This document shows positions 1 to 8,982 of a stretch of DNA of 64,000 bases, piece after piece. The stretch is from the NCBI GenBank assembly GCA_031548025.1, contig JAVBRM010000054.1, forward strand, positions 1 through 64,000, in the 5' to 3' direction. The translations under genes and the position numbers were made by a program. Each line of letters begins with the position of its first letter. The stretch's first letter is position 1. The notes below the pieces were generated by a model. It saw nothing but the letters and a program-made list of their open reading frames with translations. It was not told where the DNA came from and searched no databases. This DNA comes from UBA5239 sp031548025. Its GTDB lineage: Bacteria; Verrucomicrobiota; Lentisphaeria; Victivallales; Victivallaceae.

Positions 1-699
1 GAACTGAACCGTCGGCTCAGTCCCTTCTGGCGTTTTTATTGGAATGATGCACCGGGAGGGAAGGTGCTGGTGGGGGAGCGTTCCGTCGAGCTGACCCCGG
101 ACGTGGTCATCCTGGTGCCGCCATTCACGCTTTTTTCGGCGCGGTTGGAGAAAGGGCCGGTGAATCAGTTTTTTATCCATTTCACCACCGGTGATTTTCC
201 GGCGGGGGTGGCGCGGCGTGAATATGTTTTTTCGGCGGAACCCTGGATCGGCCAATTAACGGAGGAATCGACGAACCTCGGGCGTTTCGAAATCCGGATG
301 TATGCAATCTTATATGAACTCCTGCTGCAAATTCCCGAGGAACATGGCGATGCGCCTGCTTCCGACGGGCTTGACCCGCGCCTGAAACAGGCTATGACGC
401 TGATGAATACGCTGCCCCGTTCGGAGTGCGACAATGCCGAACTCAGCCGCAAAGTAGGCATGAGCCTCAGTCATTTCAGCCATCTATTCCGGGAGCAATT
501 GGGGGTGACACCGCAACACTATCTGGCGGGGCAGTTGATGGAGCGGGCATTTTACCTGCTTACCGATCCGACAATCTCGATTCCAGAGATCGCCGAGCGG
601 CTCGGCTTCGCCAACCGCTATCATTTTTCCGCGTTCTTCAAGCAGCACACCAAGCAGTCGCCGGGAGCCTGGCGCAAAGCCAACCTGCCGTTGCATTAA
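1..699 (+). CDS. AraC-family transcriptional regulator (5' end missing)
   Basis: The reading frame is open from the first base and already protein-like there, so the gene starts upstream of the window; the GTG at 64 is not the true start. The 232 visible residues are the end of an N-terminal sensing domain (beta-rich, cupin-like) followed by a C-terminal double helix-turn-helix of the AraC/XylS type over about the last 105 residues. The second helix-turn-helix carries the usual pattern ending in 'RYHFSAFFKQ...SPGAWR'. Such proteins sense a small molecule, often a sugar, and activate nearby catabolic genes. A second AraC gene follows in the same direction after a 9-nt repeat cluster. Family is sure; ligand and targets are unknown. 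Confidence 0.9.
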   Translation, partial: ELNRRLSPFWRFYWNDAPGGKVLVGERSVELTPDVVILVPPFTLFSARLEKGPVNQFFIHFTTGDFPAGVARREYVFSAEPWIGQLTEESTNLGRFEIRMYAILYELLLQIPEEHGDAPASDGLDPRLKQAMTLMNTLPRSECDNAELSRKVGMSLSHFSHLFREQLGVTPQHYLAGQLMERAFYLLTDPTISIPEIAERLGFANRYHFSAFFKQHTKQSPGAWRKANLPLH

Positions 700-710
700 A
701 CAGACCGAAG

Positions 711-751
711 GACTTGTCGGACATGTCGGACTGGTCCGAGAAGTCCGACGG
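711..751. repeat. 9-nt repeat cluster (nnnGTCSGA), locus 1
   Basis: Four consecutive 9-nt units with the core GTCGGA or its inverted form GTCCGA, starting 12 nt after the stop codon of the first AraC gene. The middle forms a small dyad (TCGGAC-TG-GTCCGA). The same unit occurs at 7008, 12060, 13739 and 32866. Confidence 0.8.
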
Positions 752-797
752 GGTTTGCGCATAACAAGATGATTTTATCAATCGTGTTTTATAAATC

Positions 798-825
798 TTG
801 ATAATATGTAATTATCGCATATAGT
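798..825 (+). promoter_or_regulatory. Sigma70-type promoter of the second AraC gene
   Basis: TTGATA (798-803), 16-nt spacer, TATAGT (820-825). The ATG lies only 6 nt past the -10 box, so transcription would begin close to the start codon and the message may be leaderless. No Shine-Dalgarno sequence precedes the ATG, which fits. Confidence 0.5.
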
Positions 826-831
826 ATAGGC

Positions 832-1695
832 ATGCTGAAAGAAAATGAAAAATATTTTTCCGGTAATTCCAGGCTGGCGCTGAAAATGTGCGGCTACAGT
901 CTGGTCAATGCGCATAGCATCGACTATCAGTATAAGCATGTCCATAATTTTTGGCAGATGAATCTGTGTGATTTCGGTCAGGCGGAGTTGGAGCTTGATG
1001 ATTATAAGTTGAATGTTGGAGCCGGGGATATTATCATTTTGCCGCCTGGAACCGGGCATGGGCTTCACTACGACGAGGTAAAGAATTTCGGTTGCTTTTC
1101 CTTTAAATTCAGCTTGAATGATTTTCCGGTTCAAAAGCTGCAGCCGGTGGTCGTTTGCGACGAAGATAAGCGCAAGCAGCGCGGGGAAGTGATTGAGGCG
1201 GTCGCGAAAATCTTTCATTCTTTTTTTCCGGCGGAGCTGTATCGCCGGCAGTTGGAATTTCCGATTCCCGGCAATGCCGAGTATGTAAATATCATGGAAG
1301 ATCTGTTGTTCGGAATTCTGCGGCGCTACATGGCCGCCGGTTATTCGGAGGAGAGCGGAACTCTCCTGTTCAGGCAGATTGCTGAATTTGTGTCCAGGAG
1401 CAACGGTACACCGGTCAGCGTGGCCGATCTCGCGGCCGGACTCGGATATTCCACCGGGCATTTGCTGGCGCTGGTGAAGGAGCAAACCGGCAAATCGACC
1501 AAACAGATTATTGACGAGGAAAGAATCAGGATCGCGAAAAAATTTCTGCACTACTCCGATATGAATATCGGTGAACTGGCCGAATATATGGAGTTCACCG
1601 ACATCATCTATTTTTGCCGTTTTTTCAAAAAATACACCGGGGAGACCCCCAGCAGCTACATCCGCCGCGTCAAAGCCGCGGCCTGCGGCCGGTGA
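832..1695 (+). CDS. AraC-family transcriptional regulator
   Basis: 287 residues. The N-terminal half resembles the AraC ligand-binding cupin: a 'HVHNFWQMNLC' strand, then 'AGDIIILPPGTGHGLHY', about residues 35-85. The C-terminal ~100 residues are an AraC-type double helix-turn-helix ('SVADLAAGLGYSTGHLLALVK' and 'IGELAEYMEFTDIIYFCRFFKK'). Probably senses a carbohydrate. It converges on the GH20-like gene and its last 26 nt overlap that gene's 3' end on the opposite strand, so the two genes share no spacer. Which operon it controls cannot be told. Confidence 0.92.
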   Translation: MLKENEKYFSGNSRLALKMCGYSLVNAHSIDYQYKHVHNFWQMNLCDFGQAELELDDYKLNVGAGDIIILPPGTGHGLHYDEVKNFGCFSFKFSLNDFPVQKLQPVVVCDEDKRKQRGEVIEAVAKIFHSFFPAELYRRQLEFPIPGNAEYVNIMEDLLFGILRRYMAAGYSEESGTLLFRQIAEFVSRSNGTPVSVADLAAGLGYSTGHLLALVKEQTGKSTKQIIDEERIRIAKKFLHYSDMNIGELAEYMEFTDIIYFCRFFKKYTGETPSSYIRRVKAAACGR

Positions 1696-4600
1696 CGGCG
1701 ACTACGTACGTTTGGAAATCCAGTTTGTGGGGATGGCCGAAGGTGATTGAGGCGATCTCATTGTCCGGGTGCGGGTTGACCCATTCGTACTGATAGAGAA
1801 TCTGGGGCTTGAATTCGGAATCGTAGGTAATGTCCATGCAGCGTCCGAAGACCGTACCGCCCGCCTGCGGCTGATGGTTGAAATAATAGATCTGCATATT
1901 GATCCGGACGGGAATATTCGCGGAGGAACCATCGGCGTAAGTCACCCGGTAGTCCGCGGCGGGATAACCCTTGTGCCACTGGCGGTTGCGGTATCCGGAT
2001 TTGATGTACTCATCGCCGGGAATGGCGGTATGGAGGAAAATCAAGGAAGACAATTTTTGTTTGATCGGTACGAGAGCCGGTTTTTGCGGATCGATTTTCA
2101 GGCAGTTTGGCGAAGTCGCGGCAATGTCGGCCGGGATATCGAGGATATCGCGTTTTCCGGTCTTGATGCCGGGCAGAGTATCATTGAGGATACCACTAAG
2201 GTCGATGGTGGAGAATTCGCTGGTCCAGGCCGGGTTGGGCTGCTGGGCGATCACGCTTTCCGCGATAGTGGCGACCCCTGAATTGATAAAGTCGGGCAGC
2301 CAGAGGTGTTCTCCAGTGTAATAATTCCAACCGGTATTGGCGGCGTGGAGCCATTGACTGTGGAAGGAGAATGTTTCCTGAACTCGGAATTTATGCTCTC
2401 TGCCGAAGCTGTATAACTGATTTCCATAACCGGAAACCCCTTGTTGTGCGCTGGAGGCGGCTGAGGCTCCGGTCATAGATATCCATACGGGGAAACCCTT
2501 GTCCAGAAAGTATTTGGCCGCATTGCCGATATTTGCCCAGATCATGATGGTGATATCTTTCGGCAGTTTGTCGATATTACGGTAATTATCGAATTTCACG
2601 CCGCTATGCATAGGATTGAGCATATCTTCACAAATTACCATTTTCACGCCGCGTTCTTTCAGAAAGCGATGGAGGTTCAGGTGGAAATTCAGAAATTTGG
2701 CGGCATGGTCTTCATTGGGGACTTCCTCCTTAGGGTGACGCTTATGCCACCATTCGTCCGAGACCGGAGAGAAGTATTCGCAACCGGTGGCTTTGATGAA
2801 TTTGTCAGCTACGGCGAAATAGTATTTCTCGTAGTCCGGGTGTGTGACATTGCCGGTATGCAGCCATCCCTTCTGGCGGAATTCCGGATTAAGATAGTGC
2901 AGCCAACCGGCATGGCTGCCGCCGGAGATTGCAATGATCAGGGTAATGAAGCGGTCGCGGCAGAACTGTCCGAGCCGTTCCAGGTCGGCCACTGAGTAGT
3001 AACGGGACTTGGGGTTGAAATTGAGATTCGGGTGGATGTCATCCAGCGGCAGCAGAGTCTCCAAACCACGGATGCGCAAGGTATTCATGCGGGTGCCGGA
3101 TACAAAGGTGTCAAGGTAATTCAGCAGAAATTCGGGTTCGGCTTTTTCTATATTCACCGGATTCGGCAACATATTGGGATGCCAGAAGGTGGCGAGCCGG
3201 ACCGGCAGGTCCGGCCAGTCGGTGATTTCGCAACAGCGGACCGGGGCTTTGTCGTCCTGGAACATATCGAGCTTGAGCAGTTGAATGAAGCTGACCGTGC
3301 CGTAAAACAAGCCAGGTTCATCCGCACCGGTGATCTCGACTTTGTCGGGAGTAACGCGGATATGATATCCCTCCGGTTTCAAACCCTGCGGATCGATTTT
3401 CAGGGAAATGCCGGTGCCTTGTTCGACGATCCGGTATTTGCCGGCGAATCCGGCCAGCTTTTCGGCGAAAAGTTCGGCGGTACGTCGGGTCCTGGCAGTG
3501 GCGGCGGGATCAATCACCAGTTGATCGAAACGACGCGCGGGGAAAACTCCATCCTGATACTCGCATTTCTTGGGGAAGGGGAACAGCTGTTTTTGAGCGA
3601 AGGGCTGTTCGATCGGTTTTTTGTGGACGAAATTAACGGCAAATGGTTTAATCGCGCCGGATGGGGCGTTGGCCACCAGGGTCAAGGTGTAAACTCCGTT
3701 CAGATTTTTGATGCCCTTGACTTCCAGAGTTTTAGCGGACGGATTGAATTGGAGTTTTTCCCGCCTGACGAAGTTGTCCGGGGAGGTTAGAATCAGTTCC
3801 ATGGAGAGCTTTTGGGCGGTAAATCCGCTTGCGGTATATTCGATGTTCAGAACATTGGCCGGTTCGCTGATGCTGATTTTGTCGATTTTTATTTCTCCAG
3901 CACCAAACGGCGAACGGTTGAAGTAGAGGAGCCCGAAGTTGGCCGGAATGGTATTGCGTTCGGTGGGCGACCAGCAGAGAGAATGGAATTTCTCGCCTTT
4001 GTCGCTGAATTTCTGAGTCATTTGAAATCCCATGAGGCGCTGCTTGGCGGGATCGGCACCGAGTTGCTCCAACGGAAAATCCAATTCGGTATGGAGCATT
4101 CCTTGTTCGAACCGGATGTTTTTACGGTGTTCGAGGTTGAATTCGTACATACTGCGGACCTGACAAGCTTCCGTGCAGTAATCCCGGCGATAATCCATGA
4201 CCGTACCGTCAGCATTGATGGCAAAGTGAATGAACTTCTCATTGTCGAGCTGAGGAGAAAAAAACAGTTCCAGGCAGTCATCCCGCCAGAGACCCAGATC
4301 GTCATGCCGGGTTGCCTGGGCTCGCGGCTTATCCTGAAAAGCGGCATCGATGCTGAATGATAATTGATTGTTGTTCCATTTGGCGGATGCCGTCAGCGGA
4401 GACTGGGCGGCAAGCGGTTCCAGGCCGGGGCGGCGGTAAAAATCAGTGAATGTGGATGAATGTGCCGGAGTAATTTCCACGGTCTTTTTTTCCTGGGTTA
4501 TTTCCACTGGAATTGTGATGATCTGTTTTAGTGTCGGCTGCATGGTGATGGTGAGTTTGCGGACAGTGAAGTCCAGGTCTTTTTGCGGACGAAATTGTAG

Positions 4601-5035
4601 GGTTTTCAGTTGTTCGAGCGGATATCTTGCCAAAGTATTGATTTGATATTCGTTAACGCCTTTTTTCAGTTTCAGAAAGGCGGAGTGGCCGCGGTCGTTC
4701 ATGGAGTGAGAATAGCAGTATAACGAAGGCAGATTGTCGCCGTCGTATTCGATGGTGATATTCAGGCCTTTCATTTCCAGATTGTTGGCGATGGCGTATT
4801 CCTGTGCCGGTTTGAAAAATCCCGTGGTGGAAGCCGCCCGTCCGAATTTTTTAGAGTCGGGATTATCGGTTTTGGCGGTTATGCGGATTCCAACTGATGA
4901 AAATTCTTGTTTGATTGTAATTCCGCTGTCTTTGGGATTGTAGACTCCGAAAGACGATTTGTTAAGTTTCAGCTCAAATTCACTGCCGCTACAGATAATA
5001 GCTGCAAGCATGAATAGGGAAAATAATTTGGACAT
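1670..5035 (-). CDS. Secreted GH20-like beta-N-acetylhexosaminidase with CBM9/DOMON-like module
   Basis: 1121 residues with an N-terminal signal peptide (about 1-17). Residues ~195-375 look like a CBM9/DOMON-type carbohydrate-binding domain ('DDCLELFFSP', 'FHFAINADGT'-like pattern). Residues ~484-592 match the GH20 N-terminal alpha/beta domain ('GYHIRV', 'GLFYGTVSFIQLL'), and ~600-930 the TIM-barrel. The catalytic Asp-Glu pair is kept as D760-E761 in 'SPVSDEWW', although the usual HxGGDE context is changed, so substrate or mechanism may differ from classic hexosaminidases. Last gene of a regulator-pseudopilin-enzyme operon, 16 nt after the pseudopilin, with a GGAGG ribosome site. Secreted glycosidase is confident; exact substrate is not. 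Confidence 0.8.
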   Translation of the reverse strand: MSKLFSLFMLAAIICSGSEFELKLNKSSFGVYNPKDSGITIKQEFSSVGIRITAKTDNPDSKKFGRAASTTGFFKPAQEYAIANNLEMKGLNITIEYDGDNLPSLYCYSHSMNDRGHSAFLKLKKGVNEYQINTLARYPLEQLKTLQFRPQKDLDFTVRKLTITMQPTLKQIITIPVEITQEKKTVEITPAHSSTFTDFYRRPGLEPLAAQSPLTASAKWNNNQLSFSIDAAFQDKPRAQATRHDDLGLWRDDCLELFFSPQLDNEKFIHFAINADGTVMDYRRDYCTEACQVRSMYEFNLEHRKNIRFEQGMLHTELDFPLEQLGADPAKQRLMGFQMTQKFSDKGEKFHSLCWSPTERNTIPANFGLLYFNRSPFGAGEIKIDKISISEPANVLNIEYTASGFTAQKLSMELILTSPDNFVRREKLQFNPSAKTLEVKGIKNLNGVYTLTLVANAPSGAIKPFAVNFVHKKPIEQPFAQKQLFPFPKKCEYQDGVFPARRFDQLVIDPAATARTRRTAELFAEKLAGFAGKYRIVEQGTGISLKIDPQGLKPEGYHIRVTPDKVEITGADEPGLFYGTVSFIQLLKLDMFQDDKAPVRCCEITDWPDLPVRLATFWHPNMLPNPVNIEKAEPEFLLNYLDTFVSGTRMNTLRIRGLETLLPLDDIHPNLNFNPKSRYYSVADLERLGQFCRDRFITLIIAISGGSHAGWLHYLNPEFRQKGWLHTGNVTHPDYEKYYFAVADKFIKATGCEYFSPVSDEWWHKRHPKEEVPNEDHAAKFLNFHLNLHRFLKERGVKMVICEDMLNPMHSGVKFDNYRNIDKLPKDITIMIWANIGNAAKYFLDKGFPVWISMTGASAASSAQQGVSGYGNQLYSFGREHKFRVQETFSFHSQWLHAANTGWNYYTGEHLWLPDFINSGVATIAESVIAQQPNPAWTSEFSTIDLSGILNDTLPGIKTGKRDILDIPADIAATSPNCLKIDPQKPALVPIKQKLSSLIFLHTAIPGDEYIKSGYRNRQWHKGYPAADYRVTYADGSSANIPVRINMQIYYFNHQPQAGGTVFGRCMDITYDSEFKPQILYQYEWVNPHPDNEIASITFGHPHKLDFQTYVVAVTGRRPRL

Positions 5036-5051
5036 GAATAACCTCCGTGAT

Positions 5052-5789
5052 TTAATATGAGATAGAATAGCCGTTTTGCATGTATTTCGTTCCGGCCGTA
5101 TTGATGTACCACATAGTATCGAAACCGACGTTATTATCAGAATCCCAGCGGCGGCTGGTTTGCGCTACAGAACCGTTTTTCTTTAGAAAATTGAATTTTT
5201 GATTCTGTCCGTGGCGGGTGGCAACGCGTTTTCCCGAGCTTGTGTAAACATATTCGTCATTGCTCTTACTGCCGAAAGCGCCTTGCTCCAGATGAGTATC
5301 CGCATTCCAGGAGTCGGTAATCAGCATCATATCGGCGTTATTTTTGTATGGGCGATTGGTTGAGCAAACCCCTTGGTATCCGCCGTCGTAGGCTACTACC
5401 TCGTTCATGGCATAGCCTCGCGGCATGATAGATTCGCCTGTATTGATGCCGCCGGGGCAATGAAAAAACTGGGTTCGGCGGGTAACGTAACTGGAATGAT
5501 TGGTAAACTGGATCCCCAGATAAAGCATACTCAGTTGGCGGGTCCAGCAAAGTAATTTATCGGTATCGCTGGGAGAGGCTCCCTGCGGATAGAAATCGTT
5601 GAAATCATGATTGTAAGCGGTCATGAGCAGGGCGAATTGTTTGAGCCGCTCGCGGCATCCGGCGTCTTTGGCTTTGTCGCGGGCGTTGTTCAGTGCCGGC
5701 AATAACAAAGCTGCAAGAATCGCAATGATACAGATAACGACCAAGAGTTCAACCAGTGTGAAATATTGATTGAAAAGACGTTTTTTCAT
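5052..5789 (-). CDS. Prepilin-type N-terminal cleavage/methylation protein (pseudopilin)
   Basis: 245 residues. Residues ~9-31 form the class III signal and hydrophobic helix of type IV pilins and type II secretion pseudopilins ('FTLVELLVVICIIAILAA'; cleavage expected just before the Phe, Glu at +5). The rest is a globular domain with several cysteines, as in the DUF1559/H-X9-DG group common in Planctomycetes and Lentisphaerae. The C-terminal H-X9-DG motif is degenerate here (His, then an Asn-Gly two residues late). Overlaps the upstream regulator by 4 nt (ATGA) and precedes the GH20-like gene. Exported, probably inner-membrane anchored; exact role unknown. Confidence 0.88.
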   Translation of the reverse strand: MKKRLFNQYFTLVELLVVICIIAILAALLLPALNNARDKAKDAGCRERLKQFALLMTAYNHDFNDFYPQGASPSDTDKLLCWTRQLSMLYLGIQFTNHSSYVTRRTQFFHCPGGINTGESIMPRGYAMNEVVAYDGGYQGVCSTNRPYKNNADMMLITDSWNADTHLEQGAFGSKSNDEYVYTSSGKRVATRHGQNQKFNFLKKNGSVAQTSRRWDSDNNVGFDTMWYINTAGTKYMQNGYSISY

Positions 5790-6883
5790 AGCTTGCCCTT
5801 CTGTTTTTTGAGTTTGAGGCGACAGGATTGGTTTTCCACTGCGACCAACGGTATTTTGCGGGTAATCGGAATCGCCGGGCGGGAGGTTGCGACTTCGTGG
5901 AGCAACGTAACCGCCGCCGCGCCGAGCTCGGCGGTGTTCAGCGCCAGCGTGGTGATGGTGGGCGAAGATTCGCGGCTCAATTCTATACCGAAGGCTCCGG
6001 TCACCTCCACATTGGCGGGAACTTTGAGATTATGACGGCGCAATTCACGGATAATCTGAAACGCGGTCCAGTCATTCAGGGTGATGAACACCTCGGGGAG
6101 TTGATTGGTCGCGACGACGTTATCTATAGCGTCATGAATATAGCTGTCGTCGTTGACCGTATAAGGCGCACCGTTCAGGTATTCGTGACGTTCGAGCCGC
6201 AGTTCCAGCAATTCGTGTTGCATTTCGGCGCAGGCGGCCAGGGCGGCGCCGGAGTGGGGAGCCCCTTCCGGATAAAAGAAACAGATTCGTCGAACTTCGC
6301 GAAAGTATAGCCGGCGCAGCAGAAGTTTGAAGCCGTGGTAAAAGTCCGGGGACACGCTGGAGCAGAGCGTCATTTCGCGCTCAACGGAAACAATCGGCAG
6401 CTCACACTGCATCAGTTTGCCGATGAATTCTTCGGGATATTTTTTGCAGACGATAATGCCGTCGATATTGAAGTTTTCGAAATCTTCGAAAATACTCTGG
6501 AGCGGGCGCTCCAGGGATGGGCGCATCAATTGGCAGCCGATTTTCCGGGCATGAAGCTCCGCTTCGAGACCCAGGAAGATGTTCAGGCCGTAATTGTCGA
6601 AACGGTTAGGCTCAAGTTTCTGTGTCGGCCATAACAAGACCGCGACGTTTTTCAGCGGCTTGGGTGATTTGCCGTCGCTGACAAATACCCCTTTGCCCTG
6701 GTGGCGGACGATGACGCCGCGGTTTTCCAGCAGAGCGCATGCCCGATATAAACAGGTCCGTGACACCCCGAAGCGCGCGGCCAGTTCCTCCTGCGGCGGC
6801 AACGGATCGCCGGGACGAAATCCTTGTTCCCGGATCATGATTTCCAGGTCGTCGGCAAGTTTGTAGCGTTTGGGCGACAGCAT
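5786..6883 (-). CDS. GntR/LacI-type transcriptional regulator
   Basis: 365 residues from the chosen ATG. An N-terminal winged helix of the GntR type ('PPQEELAARFGVSRTCLYRACALLENRGVIVRHQGKGVFV', in parts, residues ~5-70) is joined to a LacI/periplasmic-binding-protein sugar-sensing domain. The start at 6883 is preferred because GGAG lies 7 nt before it; the frame extends to a TTG at 6931 and an ATG at 6895 that lack a ribosome site. First gene of the operon with pseudopilin and GH20-like enzyme. A 29-bp dyad (6968-6996) and a third half-site (6898-6906) lie upstream and are likely its operator. Probably a sugar-responsive repressor. Confidence 0.9.
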   Translation of the reverse strand: MLSPKRYKLADDLEIMIREQGFRPGDPLPPQEELAARFGVSRTCLYRACALLENRGVIVRHQGKGVFVSDGKSPKPLKNVAVLLWPTQKLEPNRFDNYGLNIFLGLEAELHARKIGCQLMRPSLERPLQSIFEDFENFNIDGIIVCKKYPEEFIGKLMQCELPIVSVEREMTLCSSVSPDFYHGFKLLLRRLYFREVRRICFFYPEGAPHSGAALAACAEMQHELLELRLERHEYLNGAPYTVNDDSYIHDAIDNVVATNQLPEVFITLNDWTAFQIIRELRRHNLKVPANVEVTGAFGIELSRESSPTITTLALNTAELGAAAVTLLHEVATSRPAIPITRKIPLVAVENQSCRLKLKKQKGKL

Positions 6884-6897
6884 ATGGTTCTCCATCT

Positions 6898-6906
6898 GGT
6901 TTACAA
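6898..6906. promoter_or_regulatory. Additional GTTTACAA half-site
   Basis: Third copy of the GTTTACAA half-site of the dyad at 6968-6996. It lies within 25 nt of the regulator start and next to an AT-rich stretch that could hold the -10 region, a position from which binding would block transcription. Confidence 0.45.
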
Positions 6907-6967
6907 TATAATTATATATGGATGGAGGCAAAAATCAATATGGCGCAATTTTAAAAAGAATAGTTTA

Positions 6968-6996
6968 TTGTAAACAAGTATCCGGGATGTTTACAA
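6968..6996. promoter_or_regulatory. Candidate operator: TTGTAAACA-N11-TGTTTACAA dyad
   Basis: A perfect 9+9 inverted repeat (6968-6976 and 6988-6996) about 85 nt upstream of the GntR/LacI-type regulator. A further half-site sits at 6898-6906. Spaced dyads upstream of a regulator's own operon are typical autoregulatory sites. Confidence 0.6.
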
Positions 6997-7007
6997 GATT
7001 GAGGCGG

Positions 7008-7036
7008 AAGTCGGACGTATCGGACAGGTCGGACGG
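7008..7036. repeat. 9-nt repeat cluster (nnnGTCSGA), locus 2
   Basis: Three units (GAAGTCGGA, CGTATCGGA, CAGGTCGGA) ending 10 nt after the stop codon of the minus-strand regulator at 7047. Confidence 0.75.
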
Positions 7037-7046
7037 ATTTACCGGT

Positions 7047-8102
7047 TTAGATGTTTTTTACGCTGTGGCGCTCGAGGAGGCGGCAGGGGAGGGCGACGCT
7101 TTCGGGGGGGCGGCCGGCCAGGTACCATTTTTCGAGGAGGGTGACGGCTTGGAGGCCGATGTCGTTGACCGGTTGTTCGATGGTGGTCAGGCCGCGGGAT
7201 TGGCCCTCGGGCCAGGTGATGTTGTCGTAACTGATGATCGAAATATCATCCGGTATTTTCAGGCCGAGTTCATCGCAGGCCTGATAGAAAAATTGGGCCC
7301 GATGGTCACGGATAACGAAGAAAGCATTCGGGCGGTCCGGGGATTTCAGCAGGTCCAGGAGTCTGGCGTAATCTTCGTCTTTGTAACTGAATTCGAGGAC
7401 ATGAGCCGGAGATACGGCCAATTCTTCTTCCGCCAGGGCGCCGCGAAATCCGGCGAGAATTTCTTTGAACATGAAGTGGCGGAGCGGACCGCTGATCGCA
7501 CCGAAAGTACGATGACCGGCTGTGGCCAGGCGGAAGCCGGCGGTGCGCCCGATCATGCGGAAATCCATCCGGCTGCTGGTCCATGGCATGCCGTTTTCCT
7601 CGTTGGCGACCACGCAGGGGACACCGGCGTGGAGCAACTCGGAGATGATTTCCGGAGAGCCGGGGCTTTCGATAAAGAGAACCCCCTGGATATCGCCGGA
7701 GCGGTAGCGCGATATCAGGTTTTGCGCCAGGTTTTCGGCATGGGAAAACGATACGACGGCTTCCGAATAATTCGCCGCCGCGGCCACGCAGATTCCGCTC
7801 AGCAAGCCGAGGGTTTCGTAGGCGCGGCTGGAGAGGTGCGGATGGTCCGGAAAGCAGACGATGAAGCGCTCAAAGCGCGGTTTGAGCGCGCTCCGGCAGA
7901 GTGAAGCGCCGCGGCCGGGGATCAACTGAACCAGGCCTTCCTGCTGCAGGGCCTTGAGGGCGTTGCGGACGACTCCGCGCCCGGTCGAAAGTTGTTCGGA
8001 GAGAATCCGCTCCGAAGGCAATAACGACATGGCGTCGAATTCTCCGGAGAGAATCCGCCGCCTTATCGTTTCGGCTATTTCTATATTCGGGGTTCTTGCC
8101 AC
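7047..8102 (-). CDS. GntR/LacI-type transcriptional regulator
   Basis: 351 residues from a GTG that overlaps the preceding stop codon by 1 nt (TAGTG). N-terminal GntR winged helix ('IRRRILSGEFDAMSLLPSER', residues ~8-75), then a LacI-like sensor domain containing 'DDISIISYDNITWPEGQSRGLTTIEQP', a pattern in parts typical of the LacI C-terminal subdomain. Third gene of the operon aminotransferase-amidohydrolase-regulator, so likely an autoregulator of these genes through the repeated AACCAWWGG sites at 10302-10328. Inducer unknown. Confidence 0.9.
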   Translation of the reverse strand: MARTPNIEIAETIRRRILSGEFDAMSLLPSERILSEQLSTGRGVVRNALKALQQEGLVQLIPGRGASLCRSALKPRFERFIVCFPDHPHLSSRAYETLGLLSGICVAAAANYSEAVVSFSHAENLAQNLISRYRSGDIQGVLFIESPGSPEIISELLHAGVPCVVANEENGMPWTSSRMDFRMIGRTAGFRLATAGHRTFGAISGPLRHFMFKEILAGFRGALAEEELAVSPAHVLEFSYKDEDYARLLDLLKSPDRPNAFFVIRDHRAQFFYQACDELGLKIPDDISIISYDNITWPEGQSRGLTTIEQPVNDIGLQAVTLLEKWYLAGRPPESVALPCRLLERHSVKNI

Positions 8103-8980
8103 TATATACCTAACAGTCGGATTGCATTTTTCCGAGCTACTTTGTCGAAAATAGTTTGCGAAATTGTGTCCTGTCCACGGAGTACCTGGAGGAATGTGAC
8201 CAGGGCCGGAGTACTGTCGTCCGGCGGGCGGCAGACATCCAGTCCGAACATCAGTCTGTCCTGAAATTCATTCAGGAACTTGACCGCGTATTCGGGGTCG
8301 CGGGTCAGGGCGTTGCAACCGCTGCCCGCCGAGAGGTCGCCGTACAGGTTTGGGAACTCGCGGAACATCCGGGGAACCGCTCCTTCGATAACTTTGCCCT
8401 TCGGATAGCTGGAACGCAGAGAAATGTCGTTCAGGACGCTGATTTCGGCCCAGAATACTTGGGAATGGGCAAAGATTTTCAAGCCCGGAAATGATTTCAA
8501 CACCTTCTGCAAACCGGGCAGACCGGGGGCGTCGACCAGTCCGTAAGTACCCCCAATCTGTGTGGCCAGGTGAATGGTTACCGGGAGTTCCGATTCTTCG
8601 GCATGGCGGAAATAATTCCAGACATAAGGATCGGTGATGTCCATATTGGCGGTTACTTCGCCAAGGCCTTTGGCGCCCAGATTTTTATAATACCGCATCA
8701 AGCGTCCCAGCGGGGCGTTCGGCGAGTTGCTGATCGCCCGCGGGCTGATGTTGATGAACGGAATAAAACGTCCGGCATGGGATTCGGCGATATCCAGAAT
8801 TTCTTCATTGCTCTGCGGCAACTGGCATTCCGGGCCGATCAGGGGCAGCAGAACTGCTTTTTCCACTCCGATCCGGTCGTATAGTCCGAGCAGCTGCTCC
8901 GCGGTTGGAAACGGATAACTGGTCTCCGTAAGCGCCGGCCGCGGCCATTTATGGGCATGTGCATGAATATCGATAAACAT
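8102..8980 (-). CDS. Amidohydrolase (metal-dependent TIM-barrel hydrolase)
   Basis: 292 residues. Starts 'MFIDIHAHAH', the metal-binding HxH of the amidohydrolase-2 family. Later 'PVTIHLATQ', 'LKIFAHSQ' and 'GLDVCRPPD' supply the expected metal-ligand histidines and the catalytic Asp near the C-terminus. The family hydrolyses or decarboxylates small molecules such as lactones and aromatic or sugar acids. No signal peptide, so cytosolic. Starts 2 nt after the aminotransferase stop codon and is followed by the regulator with a 1-nt overlap: one operon. Substrate unknown. Confidence 0.88.
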   Translation of the reverse strand: MFIDIHAHAHKWPRPALTETSYPFPTAEQLLGLYDRIGVEKAVLLPLIGPECQLPQSNEEILDIAESHAGRFIPFINISPRAISNSPNAPLGRLMRYYKNLGAKGLGEVTANMDITDPYVWNYFRHAEESELPVTIHLATQIGGTYGLVDAPGLPGLQKVLKSFPGLKIFAHSQVFWAEISVLNDISLRSSYPKGKVIEGAVPRMFREFPNLYGDLSAGSGCNALTRDPEYAVKFLNEFQDRLMFGLDVCRPPDDSTPALVTFLQVLRGQDTISQTIFDKVARKNAIRLLGI

Positions 8981-8982
8981 TG

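Noticed and set aside
426..764. Plus-strand frame ending in a Ser-Asp rich stretch
   Set aside because: Overlaps the AraC gene in another frame; the Ser-Asp pattern is the translation of the 9-nt DNA repeat.
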